From the NCBI RefSeq assembly GCF_900323885.1, contig NZ_OOHJ01000001.1, positions 52,498-116,497 on the forward strand: 64,000 bases of DNA, read 5' to 3'. The stretch is from [Actinomadura] parvosata subsp. kistnae. GTDB taxonomy: Bacteria > Actinomycetota > Actinomycetes > Streptosporangiales > Streptosporangiaceae. Below, piece after piece: positions 26,150-34,077 of this stretch. Both the position numbers and the translations under genes were made by a program. Within the stretch, counting starts at the first letter, position 1, and each line of letters begins with the position of its first letter. Under the pieces are notes generated by a model. That model was not told the DNA's origin, did no database searches, and worked only from the letters and a program-made list of their open reading frames with translations.

Positions 26150-28390
26150 TCAGTGCTGCTCGCGGACCTTGAACGGTGTCCCGTCGAAGGAGCCGGACAG
26201 TGCGGGGCGCTCCTGGGCCGTGAACGCCTCCCACGCCAGCTCCACCCGGTACGTCTCGCCGCCCGGCACACCGGCCCCTGTGACGGTGAGCGAGGCCGTG
26301 GCCGTACCCGGGGCCGTGCCCTGAGTCGCGCCCGAGGTCGTGGTGGTGTCGGGTGGGGTGAGGGTGATGCGGCCGGTCACCTTCACCCCGGGGACGAAGG
26401 AGGCCCGGTCCAGGTCGATCGTTCCGTTGCCGAAGGTGAGCCGGCCGCCGCGCAGGCCCGCCTGGGACGTCAGCCGGCCGTGGACCACGTTGTAAGGATT
26501 GCGGCGGGCGACGGCGTCGGCGGCGGTGGCGTGCACGGCGGCCAGCACCCGCCGCTGCCCCTCGTCCAGGCTGCGTCCCTTGTCTGGGCCGTGCGTCTCG
26601 TCCAGGCTGCGTCCCTTGTCTGGGCCGTGCGTCTCGTCCAGGCTGCGTCCCTTGTCTGGGCCGTGCGTCTCGTCCAGGCTGCGTCCCTCGTCCGGGTCGT
26701 GCGCCGCCTCGTCCAGGATGCGTGCCGGGACAGGGGCGACGTCGTTCAGGGAGCGGGGGAAGGCGCCGATGGCGCGGTAGTTCTCGGCGGTGCAGCGTTG
26801 CGGGGGCACCCGATGGTCGGTCACGAAGGACCGCAGCATCGTCCGGACGCACTCCCCGGACGCGCCGGCGCCCCAGGCGAGGCTGTGTGTCCCGAACGGG
26901 ACCCGGACGAACGTCGCCCGGGGAAAGACCCGCATCGCGCGGGCCACCTCGGCGGGCGTCTGGGTGTCGAAGTCGCCGCCCACCACCAGCACCGGCACGG
27001 CGGGCAGCGCGGCGCCGGGCGGCAGCACGGGGCTGGGGCGGGGCGTCGGCCACTGCACGCAGAACTCCAGCCCGGTCCGCACGTCCAGGCCGAGGTCGGC
27101 AGGCGTGTACGGCGCCAGCGGACGCTCCCGCTCGTAGTACCGCTGGAGCTGGGCCAGGCGCTCGTCCGGCCCCGCGTCCCGGTCGAAGGGGGAGGCGCCG
27201 TCGCCGCACCGGTAGGCCAGGTACCCGGCCCATTCGGGGCCCTCGATCGGCTGGCCCGGGGCAACCTTCAGGACGCGGGCCAGCCGGCGCAGCGGCTCCC
27301 GGTCGCCGGACAGGTAGGCGGTGACGGCGGCGTTGGCCTCCCGGCCGAGGACCGGCTCCGCCATCCGTTCCACACTCTTGAGCGTGGGCAGCGGCACCTC
27401 CGGGTCGGGGTGCTCGCGCAGGTGCGCCACCAGTCGCGCGTAGCGGCGCTGGGGGTCGCCGGGCAGGTCGCGGCAGGCGCGCGAGCGCTCGCAGACGAGG
27501 CCGAGCAGGTCCGGGCGGGAACGCGTGGGCCACAGGACGTAGCCGTCGGGCGAGGTGATCGTCGTGCTGTCCAGGAACGCCGCGGCCAGGCCCTCGGGGT
27601 GGCGGGCGGCGTACGCCTGGGCGAAGGCGGTGCCGTAGGAGTTGCCGTAGAAGGTGACCGGGCCGGCGCCGAGGGCGCGGCGCACGGCGTCGAGGTCGTG
27701 CGCGGCCTGGTCGGCGGTGAAGAAGGCGGCCCTGGGGCCGAGGTGCCGGGCGCAGGCGGCGATCGTGTCCGGGTCGGTGAGCTTCAGGCCCGGGCAGGTC
27801 AGCGGTGTGGACTTGCCGAGGCCGCGCGGGTCGACGACGAGCAGGTTGCGGTGCTCCAGGGCGGGCCCGAGCGTGTCGCGGACGAGTGGCAGGTCGGGCA
27901 GCGCGGGCAGGGGACCGCCGGGGTTGGCCAGGATCGTGCCGGCCGCGCGCCCGCCGGCGGCGGGGAGCCAGGCGAAGGCGACCTGGATGCGCTCGGAGGA
28001 GGGGTCGCTCCAGTCCAGCGGCACACTCACCGTGCCGTCACACCGCGATGTGGCGCGCCCGCACTCATGCGGCGCCACCTCGAAGCGCTCGCCGGTGACA
28101 TGACCGGGCGAAGACGCCTCACCGCTCCCGGAGGTGGGAGTGTGCGGGGATGTCCCGGCGGTCCTGGAGGCGAGGGTGGGCGAAGACGTCCCAAAGGCGC
28201 TGGTGGGTGAGGGCATCCCGGCGGTCGCGGAGACGGGGGCGGGCGAGGACGTTCCGGAGGTGCGGGTGGGTGGGGGCATTCCGGCGGTCGCGGAGGCGAG
28301 GGCGGGCGGGGACGTCTCGGCGGTTGCGGTGGCCGGGGCGAGTGCCGTCGAAAGCAGGAGGCCTGCGGCCACGAGGGCTTTGATGTCCAT
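26150..28390 (-). CDS. Secreted alpha/beta hydrolase (tripeptidyl aminopeptidase-like) with internal 12-residue repeats
   Basis: 746 residues. A Sec signal peptide (MDIKALVAAGLLLSTALAPA) is followed by a Ser/Thr/Pro-rich linker of about 75 residues with imperfect repeats. The alpha/beta hydrolase core has the oxyanion region ILANPGGPLP, the nucleophile elbow YGNSYGTAFAQAYA, a catalytic Asp in VLVVGGDFDTQTP and a His in RVPFGTHSLAWG, as in the SCO/TAP-like aminopeptidases with a TAP C-terminal domain. After it come three exact copies and a fourth partial copy of a 12-residue unit (GRSLDETHGPDK), then a C-terminal beta-rich domain of about 120 residues. It probably acts on peptides outside the cell. 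An IS element now sits 83 bp upstream of its start. Confidence 0.82.
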   Translation of the reverse strand: MDIKALVAAGLLLSTALAPATATAETSPPALASATAGMPPPTRTSGTSSPAPVSATAGMPSPTSAFGTSSPTLASRTAGTSPHTPTSGSGEASSPGHVTGERFEVAPHECGRATSRCDGTVSVPLDWSDPSSERIQVAFAWLPAAGGRAAGTILANPGGPLPALPDLPLVRDTLGPALEHRNLLVVDPRGLGKSTPLTCPGLKLTDPDTIAACARHLGPRAAFFTADQAAHDLDAVRRALGAGPVTFYGNSYGTAFAQAYAARHPEGLAAAFLDSTTITSPDGYVLWPTRSRPDLLGLVCERSRACRDLPGDPQRRYARLVAHLREHPDPEVPLPTLKSVERMAEPVLGREANAAVTAYLSGDREPLRRLARVLKVAPGQPIEGPEWAGYLAYRCGDGASPFDRDAGPDERLAQLQRYYERERPLAPYTPADLGLDVRTGLEFCVQWPTPRPSPVLPPGAALPAVPVLVVGGDFDTQTPAEVARAMRVFPRATFVRVPFGTHSLAWGAGASGECVRTMLRSFVTDHRVPPQRCTAENYRAIGAFPRSLNDVAPVPARILDEAAHDPDEGRSLDETHGPDKGRSLDETHGPDKGRSLDETHGPDKGRSLDEGQRRVLAAVHATAADAVARRNPYNVVHGRLTSQAGLRGGRLTFGNGTIDLDRASFVPGVKVTGRITLTPPDTTTTSGATQGTAPGTATASLTVTGAGVPGGETYRVELAWEAFTAQERPALSGSFDGTPFKVREQH
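26561..26704. repeat. 36-bp coding tandem repeat, four copies
   Basis: Copies begin at 26561, 26597, 26633 and 26669; the first three are identical and the fourth diverges at its end. Each encodes 12 residues of the alpha/beta hydrolase on the minus strand, so copy-number change would keep the frame. Confidence 0.9.
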
Positions 28391-28473
28391 GTCCCCACCC
28401 TCGCAAGCGATCTTCCCCGATCCCTCGGACCCAGGGACGAATTCGTCTTGGGACCACGCTCCTACTCTGCTAG

Positions 28474-30168
28474 GAATGTCCTGAAGATCTCGGTGGGCTG
28501 GTCAGGGAGAGTTTCGGGATTCAGACTCGGGTCATGATGGGCCGTCGGAGGGTTTCGGCCGGGCCTGAGGTATGGGCCGTGTGCCGGGAGATGATCCCTG
28601 CCGGGAGCGTGTTCGCGTTCCTGGCCGAACACCGGCGGGTGTTGTTCCCGTCGCAGGCGTTCGCGGACATGTATGCGCCGGTCAACGGACGTCCGTCGGT
28701 GCCGCCGGGGCTGCTGGCCACGGTCGTGGTGCTGCAGTCCTTGCAGGGATTGTCCGATGAGGAGGCGGTCGGAGCGCTGCGGTTCGATCTGCGGTGGAAG
28801 GCCGCCTGCGGGCTGGGCCTGTATGACCCGGGCTTCGATCCGTCGTTGCTGACCTACTTCCGGCGCCGGCTGGCCGGCTCCTCAGAGCCGGACCGGATCT
28901 TCGGCATCGTCCGCGCGGTGGTGGAGCAGACCGGGGTGCTGGCCGGCCGGACGCGGCGGGCGCTGGATTCGGCGGTGCTGCTGGATGCGGTCGCCACCCA
29001 GGACACCATCACTCAGCTGATCGCCGCGATCCGCCGGGTGGCCCGTCAGGTGCCCGGCGCGAGCGCGCTGGTGGCGGCGCACTGCCACGCCTGCGACTAC
29101 ACCGACCCGGGCAAGCCAAGGATCGCCTGGGACGATGAGGAGGCCAAGAGCGCCCTGGTCAGTGGGCTGGTCACGGACGCGCTCGCCCTGCTCGACCACC
29201 TGGCCGGGCAGGAACTGGACGAGAGTGCCGAGCACGCGGTCGGCCTGCTGGCCCTGATCGCCGGCCAGGATGTCGAGCCTGTTGACGGCTCCGACGGCAC
29301 CGACGGGCGGTGGCGGATCGCCCGCCGCACCGCACCTGATCGGATCATCTCCACCGTCGATGTGGAGGCCCGCCACATCCACAAGAGCCAGGAGCAACGC
29401 GACGACGGCTATAAGGCTCACCTGGCTGTGGAGCCGGAGACCGGCCTGTTCACCGCCGTCGCCCTGCGCCCCGGCGCCGGCGCCGCCTGCCATGAGGCCA
29501 CCGTCGCGCCCGGCCTGCTCGCTCACGAGCGCGGGCCACTGCAGATCCTGGCCGATGCCGCCTATGCTGCCGCCGGCCTGCGTGCCGCCCTCACCGATGC
29601 CGGGCACCGGCTGCTGATCAAGCCGCCCGCGCTCAAGCCCGCCGTGATCGGCGGATTCACCCTGGACGACTTCGCGATCGACACCGCCGCCGGCACGGTC
29701 ACCTGCCCCGCTGGGCACACCGTCCCGCTCGCCGCACCAGGTGGCCGCTACCAGCAATGCCGCGCCACCTTCACCGGCCTGTGCGCCGCCTGCCCGCTGC
29801 GCGAGCGGTGCACCACCGCCAAGACCGGCCGCGTGCTCACCATCCGCCCGCACCACCACCTGCAGGCCGCCGCCCGCCACCAAGCCGCCACCGACCCCGC
29901 CTGGCAAGACGACTACCGCCGCTGGCGCCCCATGGTGGAGCGCGCCGTGGCCTGGCTCGTCGCCCGCGGCAACCGCCGCCTGCACTACCGCGGCACCGCC
30001 GCCAACGACCGCTGGCTCCACCACCGCGCCGCCGCCCTCAACCTCCGCCGCCTGGTCAACCTCAGACTCACCCACACCAACGGCATCTGGACACTCGTCC
30101 CGATCACTGCATAGCAAGAGGGTGAGCCAGCTCATGCCGACTCACCCAGCAAGATCTTCAGGACAGTC
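28474..30168. mobile_element. IS1182-type insertion sequence with CTAG target duplication
   Basis: A 1695-bp element bounded by imperfect inverted repeats: left GAATGTCCTGAAGATCT and right (reverse complement) GACTGTCCTGAAGATCT, extended by GGTGGG/GCTGGG-like bases. CTAG flanks both sides (28470-28473 and 30169-30172), the palindromic target duplication expected for this group. One intact transposase lies inside. Removing the element rejoins TCTGCTAG to GGAGGAGCT-GTG, so it interrupts the sequence just upstream of the ribosome site of the DUF6285-like gene. Confidence 0.92.
28534..30114 (+). CDS. IS1182 family DDE transposase
   Basis: 526 residues, full length for the family, with no internal stop. 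An N-terminal DUF772-like domain (VNGRPSVPPGLLATVVVLQS, ALRFDLRWKAACGLGLYDPG) precedes a DDE catalytic core. LDSAVLLDAVATQDT has the first Asp, QILADAAYAAAGLRAAL the second, and a C-terminal Glu lies in VERAVAWLVARGNRRLHYRG. A Cys cluster CRATFTGLCAACPLRERC sits between the second and third acidic residues, as usual in IS1182. ATG 28534 is the annotated start; ATG 28537 is adjacent. The enzyme acts in cis on the flanking inverted repeats. Confidence 0.93.
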   Translation: MMGRRRVSAGPEVWAVCREMIPAGSVFAFLAEHRRVLFPSQAFADMYAPVNGRPSVPPGLLATVVVLQSLQGLSDEEAVGALRFDLRWKAACGLGLYDPGFDPSLLTYFRRRLAGSSEPDRIFGIVRAVVEQTGVLAGRTRRALDSAVLLDAVATQDTITQLIAAIRRVARQVPGASALVAAHCHACDYTDPGKPRIAWDDEEAKSALVSGLVTDALALLDHLAGQELDESAEHAVGLLALIAGQDVEPVDGSDGTDGRWRIARRTAPDRIISTVDVEARHIHKSQEQRDDGYKAHLAVEPETGLFTAVALRPGAGAACHEATVAPGLLAHERGPLQILADAAYAAAGLRAALTDAGHRLLIKPPALKPAVIGGFTLDDFAIDTAAGTVTCPAGHTVPLAAPGGRYQQCRATFTGLCAACPLRERCTTAKTGRVLTIRPHHHLQAAARHQAATDPAWQDDYRRWRPMVERAVAWLVARGNRRLHYRGTAANDRWLHHRAAALNLRRLVNLRLTHTNGIWTLVPITA

Positions 30169-30181
30169 CTAGGGAGGAGCT

Positions 30182-30526
30182 GTGAACGCTCCCCACGACG
30201 TCCCCACGGCGGCCGACCTGGTGGCCGCCGTCCGCGACTTCCTCCAGACGGATGTGCTCCCGGCCGTCGAGGGCCGGGTCCGCTACCACACCCGTGTGGC
30301 GATCAACGTGCTCGCCATGGTCGAGCGGGAGATCGAGCTCGGCGGGGAACAGGCCGAGCGGCACGCGGCGAACCTGGCCGAGCTGGGCGTGGCCGATGAC
30401 GCGGAGCTGGCCGCCGCCGTCCGCGAGGGCCGCGTCGCCGACGACGACGCGCTCGTGCGGGTCCTGGAGCAGGCGGTACGCGCGAAGCTGGAGGTGGCCA
30501 ATCCCGGCTATCTCGCGAGGGAATGA
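30182..30526 (+). CDS. DUF6285-like small protein
   Basis: 114 residues from a GTG start preceded by GGAGGAGC. The helical sequence has the pattern AADLVAAVRDFLQTDVLPAV then GRVRYHTRVAINVLAMVERE followed by LVRVLEQAVRAKLEVANPGY of DUF6285 proteins. These are usually encoded beside an acyl-CoA dehydrogenase and a phosphotransferase-type kinase, as found here at 20.3-22.5 kb but 8 kb away on the other strand. The biochemical role is unknown. The IS element lies 13 bp upstream and probably separates the gene from its native promoter. Its last 34 bp are tandemly repeated beyond the stop. Confidence 0.75.
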   Translation: MNAPHDVPTAADLVAAVRDFLQTDVLPAVEGRVRYHTRVAINVLAMVEREIELGGEQAERHAANLAELGVADDAELAAAVREGRVADDDALVRVLEQAVRAKLEVANPGYLARE

Positions 30527-30625
30527 GGTGGCCAAGTCCGGCTGTCCCGCCGGGGAATGAGGCGGGCAAGTCCGGCTGTCCCGCCGGGGAATGAGGCGGC
30601 CAATCCGGCCATCTCGCGGGGCGAG
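30493..30625. repeat. 34-bp tandem repeat of the DUF6285 gene 3' end
   Basis: The last 34 bp of the gene, including its TGA (30493-30526), recur at 30527-30560 and 30561-30594, each ending GGGGAATGA, with a partial fourth at 30595. Copies 2 and 3 differ from copy 1 at several positions but from each other at only two. Confidence 0.88.
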
Positions 30626-30701
30626 CCCGGACGCCTCACCCGGGAATGACGACGCGGCCCGCCCCCCGGGGAGGGGACGGACCGCGTTCGAGGTGTGGGG
30701 G

Positions 30702-32306
30702 TCAGTGGGAGCCGGTGAGGTCCAGGTCCTTGACCTTGGGGTCGCCCTCGTCGGCGAAGTAGTCGTCCCGCGCGGTGGCGTCGTCTCCGTCGGCCACCTT
30801 CGCGCCCCTGAAGATGAGCGTGCCGACGACGGCCACGATCAGGTTGACGGCCAGCGCCAGGAACCCGGCGTAGATCGTCATCTTGGTGTCGAAGCCCAGG
30901 TTCGACAGCGCGAACGCCGAGCCGCCGAAGTGCTGCTTGCCGTTGGCCGGGTTCGGGATGAGGTAGAGCATCCACATGCCGGCCGCCAGGCCGGCCGCCC
31001 AGCCGGCGATGAGGCCGCCCTTGTGGAACCAGCGCGTGTAGAGGCCGAGCGCGACCGACGGCAGTGTCTGCAGGATGATGACGCCGCCGATGAGCTGCAG
31101 GTCGATCGAGAACTGCGGGTCGAGCAGCAGGATGCACGCCACGGCGCCCACCTTGACCAGCAGCGACACGATCTTGGAGACGTTGGCCTCCTGGGCGTCG
31201 GTGGCCTGCTTGTTGATGTACTCGCGGTAGATGTTGCGGGTGAACAGGTTCGCCGCCGCGATGGACATGATCGCGGCCGGGACGAGCGCGCCGATGCCGA
31301 CGGCCGCGTACGCCACGCCGGTGAACCAGTCGGGGAACATCTTGTCGAACAGCAGCGGCACGACCGTGTTGTTGTCGACCTTGCCGTCCGTCACGATCGG
31401 CTTGATGCCGGCGGAGATGGCCATGAAGCCGAGCAGCGCGATCAGGCCCAGCACGAGGCTGTAGGCGGGCAGCGCCGACATGTTCCGCTTGATGACGTTG
31501 CGGTTCTTGGAGGCGAGCACGCCGGTGAGGCTGTGCGGGTACAGGAACAGCGCCAGGGCCGAGCCGAAGGCCAGCGTCACGTACTGGAGCTGGTTGTTGG
31601 CGTTGAGGAAGATCCCGTCGGGGGCGGGGGTGGCGTCGAACTTGGCCTTGGCCGCCTCGAAGATGGAGTCCCAGCCGCCCAGCTTGGCGGGGATGTAGAT
31701 GACCGCGGCCAGGATCACGATGTAGATCAGCGTGTCCTTGACGAACGCGATGAGCGCGGGCGCGCGCAGGCCGGACTGGTAGGTGTAGGCGGCCAGGATG
31801 GCGAACGCGATGATGATCGGCAGGTGCCCGGTGATGCCCATCGCCTTGAGCACGGCCTCGATGCCGACGAGCTGCAGCGCGATGTACGGCATCGTGGCCA
31901 CCAGCCCGGTGATCGCGATGACCAGCGCCAGCGTCGGCGACCCGAAGCGGGCCCGGACGAAGTCGGCCGGCGTGACGAACCCGTGCACGTGCGACACCGA
32001 CCACATCCGGGCCAGCACCAGGAACACCAGCGGGTACACCACGACGGTGTACGGCAGCGCGTAGAAGCCGAGCGCCCCGGAGCCGAACACGAGCGCGGGC
32101 ACCGCGACGAAGGTGTAGGCGGTGTAGAGGTCGCCGCCGACCAGGAACCAGGTGATCCAGGAGCCGAAGCTGCGACCGCCGAGGCCCCACTCGTTGAGGC
32201 TGGCCAGGTCGGTGGGCCGCCGCCAGCGGGCGGCGACGAAGCCCATGCCGCTGACGATCAGGAACAGCAGGATGAAGACGACCAGCTCGGTCGTGTGCCC
32301 GCTCAC
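30702..32306 (-). CDS. Sodium:solute symporter, monocarboxylate uptake type (MctP/MctC-like)
   Basis: 534 residues with about 13 membrane helices of the SSS family. Recognisable parts are the N-terminal LNEWGLGGRSFGSWITWFLV then GGDLYTAYTFVAVPALVFG, GFVTPADFVRARFG, and the conserved central VGIGALVPAAIMSIAAANLF followed by TRNIYREY. It imports short monocarboxylates such as acetate, pyruvate or lactate with Na+ or H+. Its GTG start overlaps the stop of the DUF3311 gene (GTGA), the usual pairing for this subgroup. The cytoplasmic tail is acidic (DDYFADEGDPKVKDLDLTGS). Confidence 0.88.
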   Translation of the reverse strand: MSGHTTELVVFILLFLIVSGMGFVAARWRRPTDLASLNEWGLGGRSFGSWITWFLVGGDLYTAYTFVAVPALVFGSGALGFYALPYTVVVYPLVFLVLARMWSVSHVHGFVTPADFVRARFGSPTLALVIAITGLVATMPYIALQLVGIEAVLKAMGITGHLPIIIAFAILAAYTYQSGLRAPALIAFVKDTLIYIVILAAVIYIPAKLGGWDSIFEAAKAKFDATPAPDGIFLNANNQLQYVTLAFGSALALFLYPHSLTGVLASKNRNVIKRNMSALPAYSLVLGLIALLGFMAISAGIKPIVTDGKVDNNTVVPLLFDKMFPDWFTGVAYAAVGIGALVPAAIMSIAAANLFTRNIYREYINKQATDAQEANVSKIVSLLVKVGAVACILLLDPQFSIDLQLIGGVIILQTLPSVALGLYTRWFHKGGLIAGWAAGLAAGMWMLYLIPNPANGKQHFGGSAFALSNLGFDTKMTIYAGFLALAVNLIVAVVGTLIFRGAKVADGDDATARDDYFADEGDPKVKDLDLTGSH

Positions 32307-32512
32307 TTCGTCATCCTGTAGACGATGGTGGTGCACACGACACCGACCGCGACGAAGGCGATCTGCAGCCAGTAGAAGAGCGGGAAGCCCAGCAGGCGCG
32401 GCTCGTCGGCGTTGAACAGGAACGTCAGCAACGGCAGCACGATCGGTACGACCAGCAGCCAGTTCCACGGGCTGCGGTCGGTGCGTGGCTGCCCGGGTTC
32501 CCCGGTAGTCAT
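32303..32512 (-). CDS. DUF3311 small membrane protein
   Basis: 69 residues with two hydrophobic segments (WNWLLVVPIVLPLLTFLF and YWLQIAFVAVGVVCTTIVY). The intervening DEPRLLGFPLFYWLQ segment is typical of DUF3311 proteins, which precede monocarboxylate symporters and probably assist them. The start ATG 32512 is chosen because GGAGGGACG precedes it; an upstream in-frame codon lacks a site. It leads the two-gene operon. Confidence 0.85.
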   Translation of the reverse strand: MTTGEPGQPRTDRSPWNWLLVVPIVLPLLTFLFNADEPRLLGFPLFYWLQIAFVAVGVVCTTIVYRMTK

Positions 32513-32735
32513 CGTCCCTCCGATGAACGGATCAGGACCAGGCTGTTGACCCGGTCCTGACGTGTGTGTCAATGGAGGGAGGGTAGCTTTTCGGGGATAT
32601 TAAACCCAATGTCCGCCGTGTTACGGTTTGGCCTAAATGTCGAGATGAAATCTCGCAATGTGAGACGGCGTGCCGCGCGGACCAGAGCCACCCTAACGAC
32701 GGACGCGCGGCGACCGGGATCGCCGATCGGTGAGC

Positions 32736-32809
32736 GGTCGGTTACTCGCGCCGAGCGGTCACCGTCCCAAAGAGTCGGGGGTGGTCGGTTGCTCGCGCCG
32801 AGCGGTCAC
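32736..32809. repeat. Direct repeat of 27 bp, two copies
   Basis: GGTCGGTTACTCGCGCCGAG plus CGGTCAC at 32736-32762 recurs at 32783-32809 with one base changed. The second copy covers the stop codon of the carboxymuconolactone decarboxylase-like gene. The rest of the 290-bp gap (32513-32805) holds the AT-rich promoter region of the DUF3311 operon. Confidence 0.7.
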
Positions 32810-33438
32810 GTCCCCCGGGAGTTGTCGGTGAAGTCGTCAGCGATGTCCCGCGTGCCGTACCCGTCGGGCGCCGGTACCTCCACGATCGGGTCGGGCCGGT
32901 CGTCGAACTCCAGCCGCAACGCCCGCGCCATCGTGGCGTGCATCTCGTACAGGCACGTCACGTACGTCAGCTCCAGGATCTGCTCGTCGGGCAGGTGCCG
33001 GCCGAGGGCGGCGAACACCTCGTCGGGCACCCGCCCGCCGTCGAGCACCAGCGCGTCGGCGTAGGCCAGCACGGCCCGCTCCGCCGCGTCGAAGACGTCG
33101 CTGACCGTCCAGTGCGCGACCGCCCGCACCTTCTCCTCCGCCACGCCCAGCGCCCGCAGCTGTTTGCAGTGCTGGGAGTAGACGAACTGGCTCTGCCGCG
33201 CCCACCCGGCCCGGACCTGGGCCAGCTCGCGCAGCACCGGGTCGAGCGCGGTGCCGCGGTAGAGCTCGAAGCCCTTGACGCAGTGCCGGAAGATCGCGGG
33301 GTGCAGCGCGAACACCTCCCACCAGTCGCCCGGCGAGCCGGTGGCCGTGCCTCCGCCGGGCAGGATGAGGCGGTCGTGGAAGAGCTGGACGACGGGGTCG
33401 GTCATCTCCGCGCGGGGCACCCGGCGCAGGCGCGCCAT
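32806..33438 (-). CDS. Carboxymuconolactone decarboxylase/AhpD-like family protein
   Basis: 210 residues, all helical. The family signature is VRAGWARQSQFVYSQHCKQL (His-Cys arrangement of AhpD-like folds), followed by VRAVAHWTVSDVFDAAERAV and LAYADALVL and then LELTYVTCLYEMHATMARAL. Only one Cys is in the signature instead of CxxC, so peroxidase activity is doubtful. Its ATG overlaps the stop of the upstream VOC gene (TGATG), and the two are probably cotranscribed for breakdown of a ring compound. The substrate is unknown. Confidence 0.8.
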   Translation of the reverse strand: MARLRRVPRAEMTDPVVQLFHDRLILPGGGTATGSPGDWWEVFALHPAIFRHCVKGFELYRGTALDPVLRELAQVRAGWARQSQFVYSQHCKQLRALGVAEEKVRAVAHWTVSDVFDAAERAVLAYADALVLDGGRVPDEVFAALGRHLPDEQILELTYVTCLYEMHATMARALRLEFDDRPDPIVEVPAPDGYGTRDIADDFTDNSRGT

Positions 33439-33986
33439 CAGATGGTCCGGTCCGCCGCCGTGCGGGGTTCGTGGCGCACGTCGCCGGGCTGCCCGACCGG
33501 CCGCGTCCAGGCGGCGAACTCGAGGAGGATCCCGTCGGGGTCCTTGAAGTAGATCGACCGAACGAACACGCCGTCGTGCGGCTCGGGCGCCACGCCGAAC
33601 TCGCTGTCGTCGTGGTTGAGCAGCACGCCCACGTCGATGCCCTTGGCGATGAGCCGTTCGCGGTATTCCTCGATCTTCTCCGGCGGCACGTCGAAGGCGA
33701 TGTGGTTCATGGAGCCGACGGCCGACAGCAGCTCGCCGCGGTCGGGCAGGTTCTTCGGCGCGGACACGCCGGGCACGCCGTCGGGCGCGTCGGGGAACCA
33801 GAAGAACGCCAGCGCGTTGCCGCCGCCGCAGTCGAAGAAGAAGTGCTGGCCCCAGCCCATGGGCAGCTCGATCGTCTTGATCAGCGGCATGCCGAGCACG
33901 CCGGAGTAGAAGGCGACGGTCTGTTTCATGTCGGAGCAGACCAGCGCGACGTGGTTGACCCCGCGGAGCTCGAATTCGCCGTTCAT
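33438..33986 (-). CDS. VOC (glyoxalase/extradiol dioxygenase fold) protein
   Basis: 182 residues. It has one complete VOC unit: GVNHVALVCSDMKQTVAFYS with a His metal ligand, GQHFFFDCGGGNALAFFWFP, MNHIAFDVPPEKIEEYRERL with the second His, and VRSIYFKDPDGILLEFAAW with the Glu ligand. Such proteins act as dioxygenases, isomerases or lyases. The start ATG 33986 follows AGGGAGTTACC. It is divergent from an SDR gene and coupled to the carboxymuconolactone decarboxylase-like gene, suggesting a small aromatic or ketone degradation module. Confidence 0.85.
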   Translation of the reverse strand: MNGEFELRGVNHVALVCSDMKQTVAFYSGVLGMPLIKTIELPMGWGQHFFFDCGGGNALAFFWFPDAPDGVPGVSAPKNLPDRGELLSAVGSMNHIAFDVPPEKIEEYRERLIAKGIDVGVLLNHDDSEFGVAPEPHDGVFVRSIYFKDPDGILLEFAAWTRPVGQPGDVRHEPRTAADRTI

Positions 33987-34035
33987 GGTAACTCCCTGCT
34001 TATCACAGGGGTTCCCGGAAAGACACGACGCGAAA

Positions 34036-34051
34036 ACATGACAGGACATGT
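34036..34051. promoter_or_regulatory. Possible operator between VOC and SDR genes
   Basis: ACATG-ACAGGA-CATGT is a perfect 5-bp inverted repeat with a six-base spacer, in the 91-bp divergent gap. The WYL regulator gene nearby is a candidate ligand, but this is only positional. Confidence 0.25.
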
Positions 34052-34077
34052 CGGCTTTTGAGCGCAGGATGGTCCGC

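Noticed and set aside
26561..26704. 36-bp direct repeats resembling a CRISPR array
   Set aside because: The repeats are contiguous without spacers, keep a reading frame and encode a 12-residue protein repeat; no cas genes are present.
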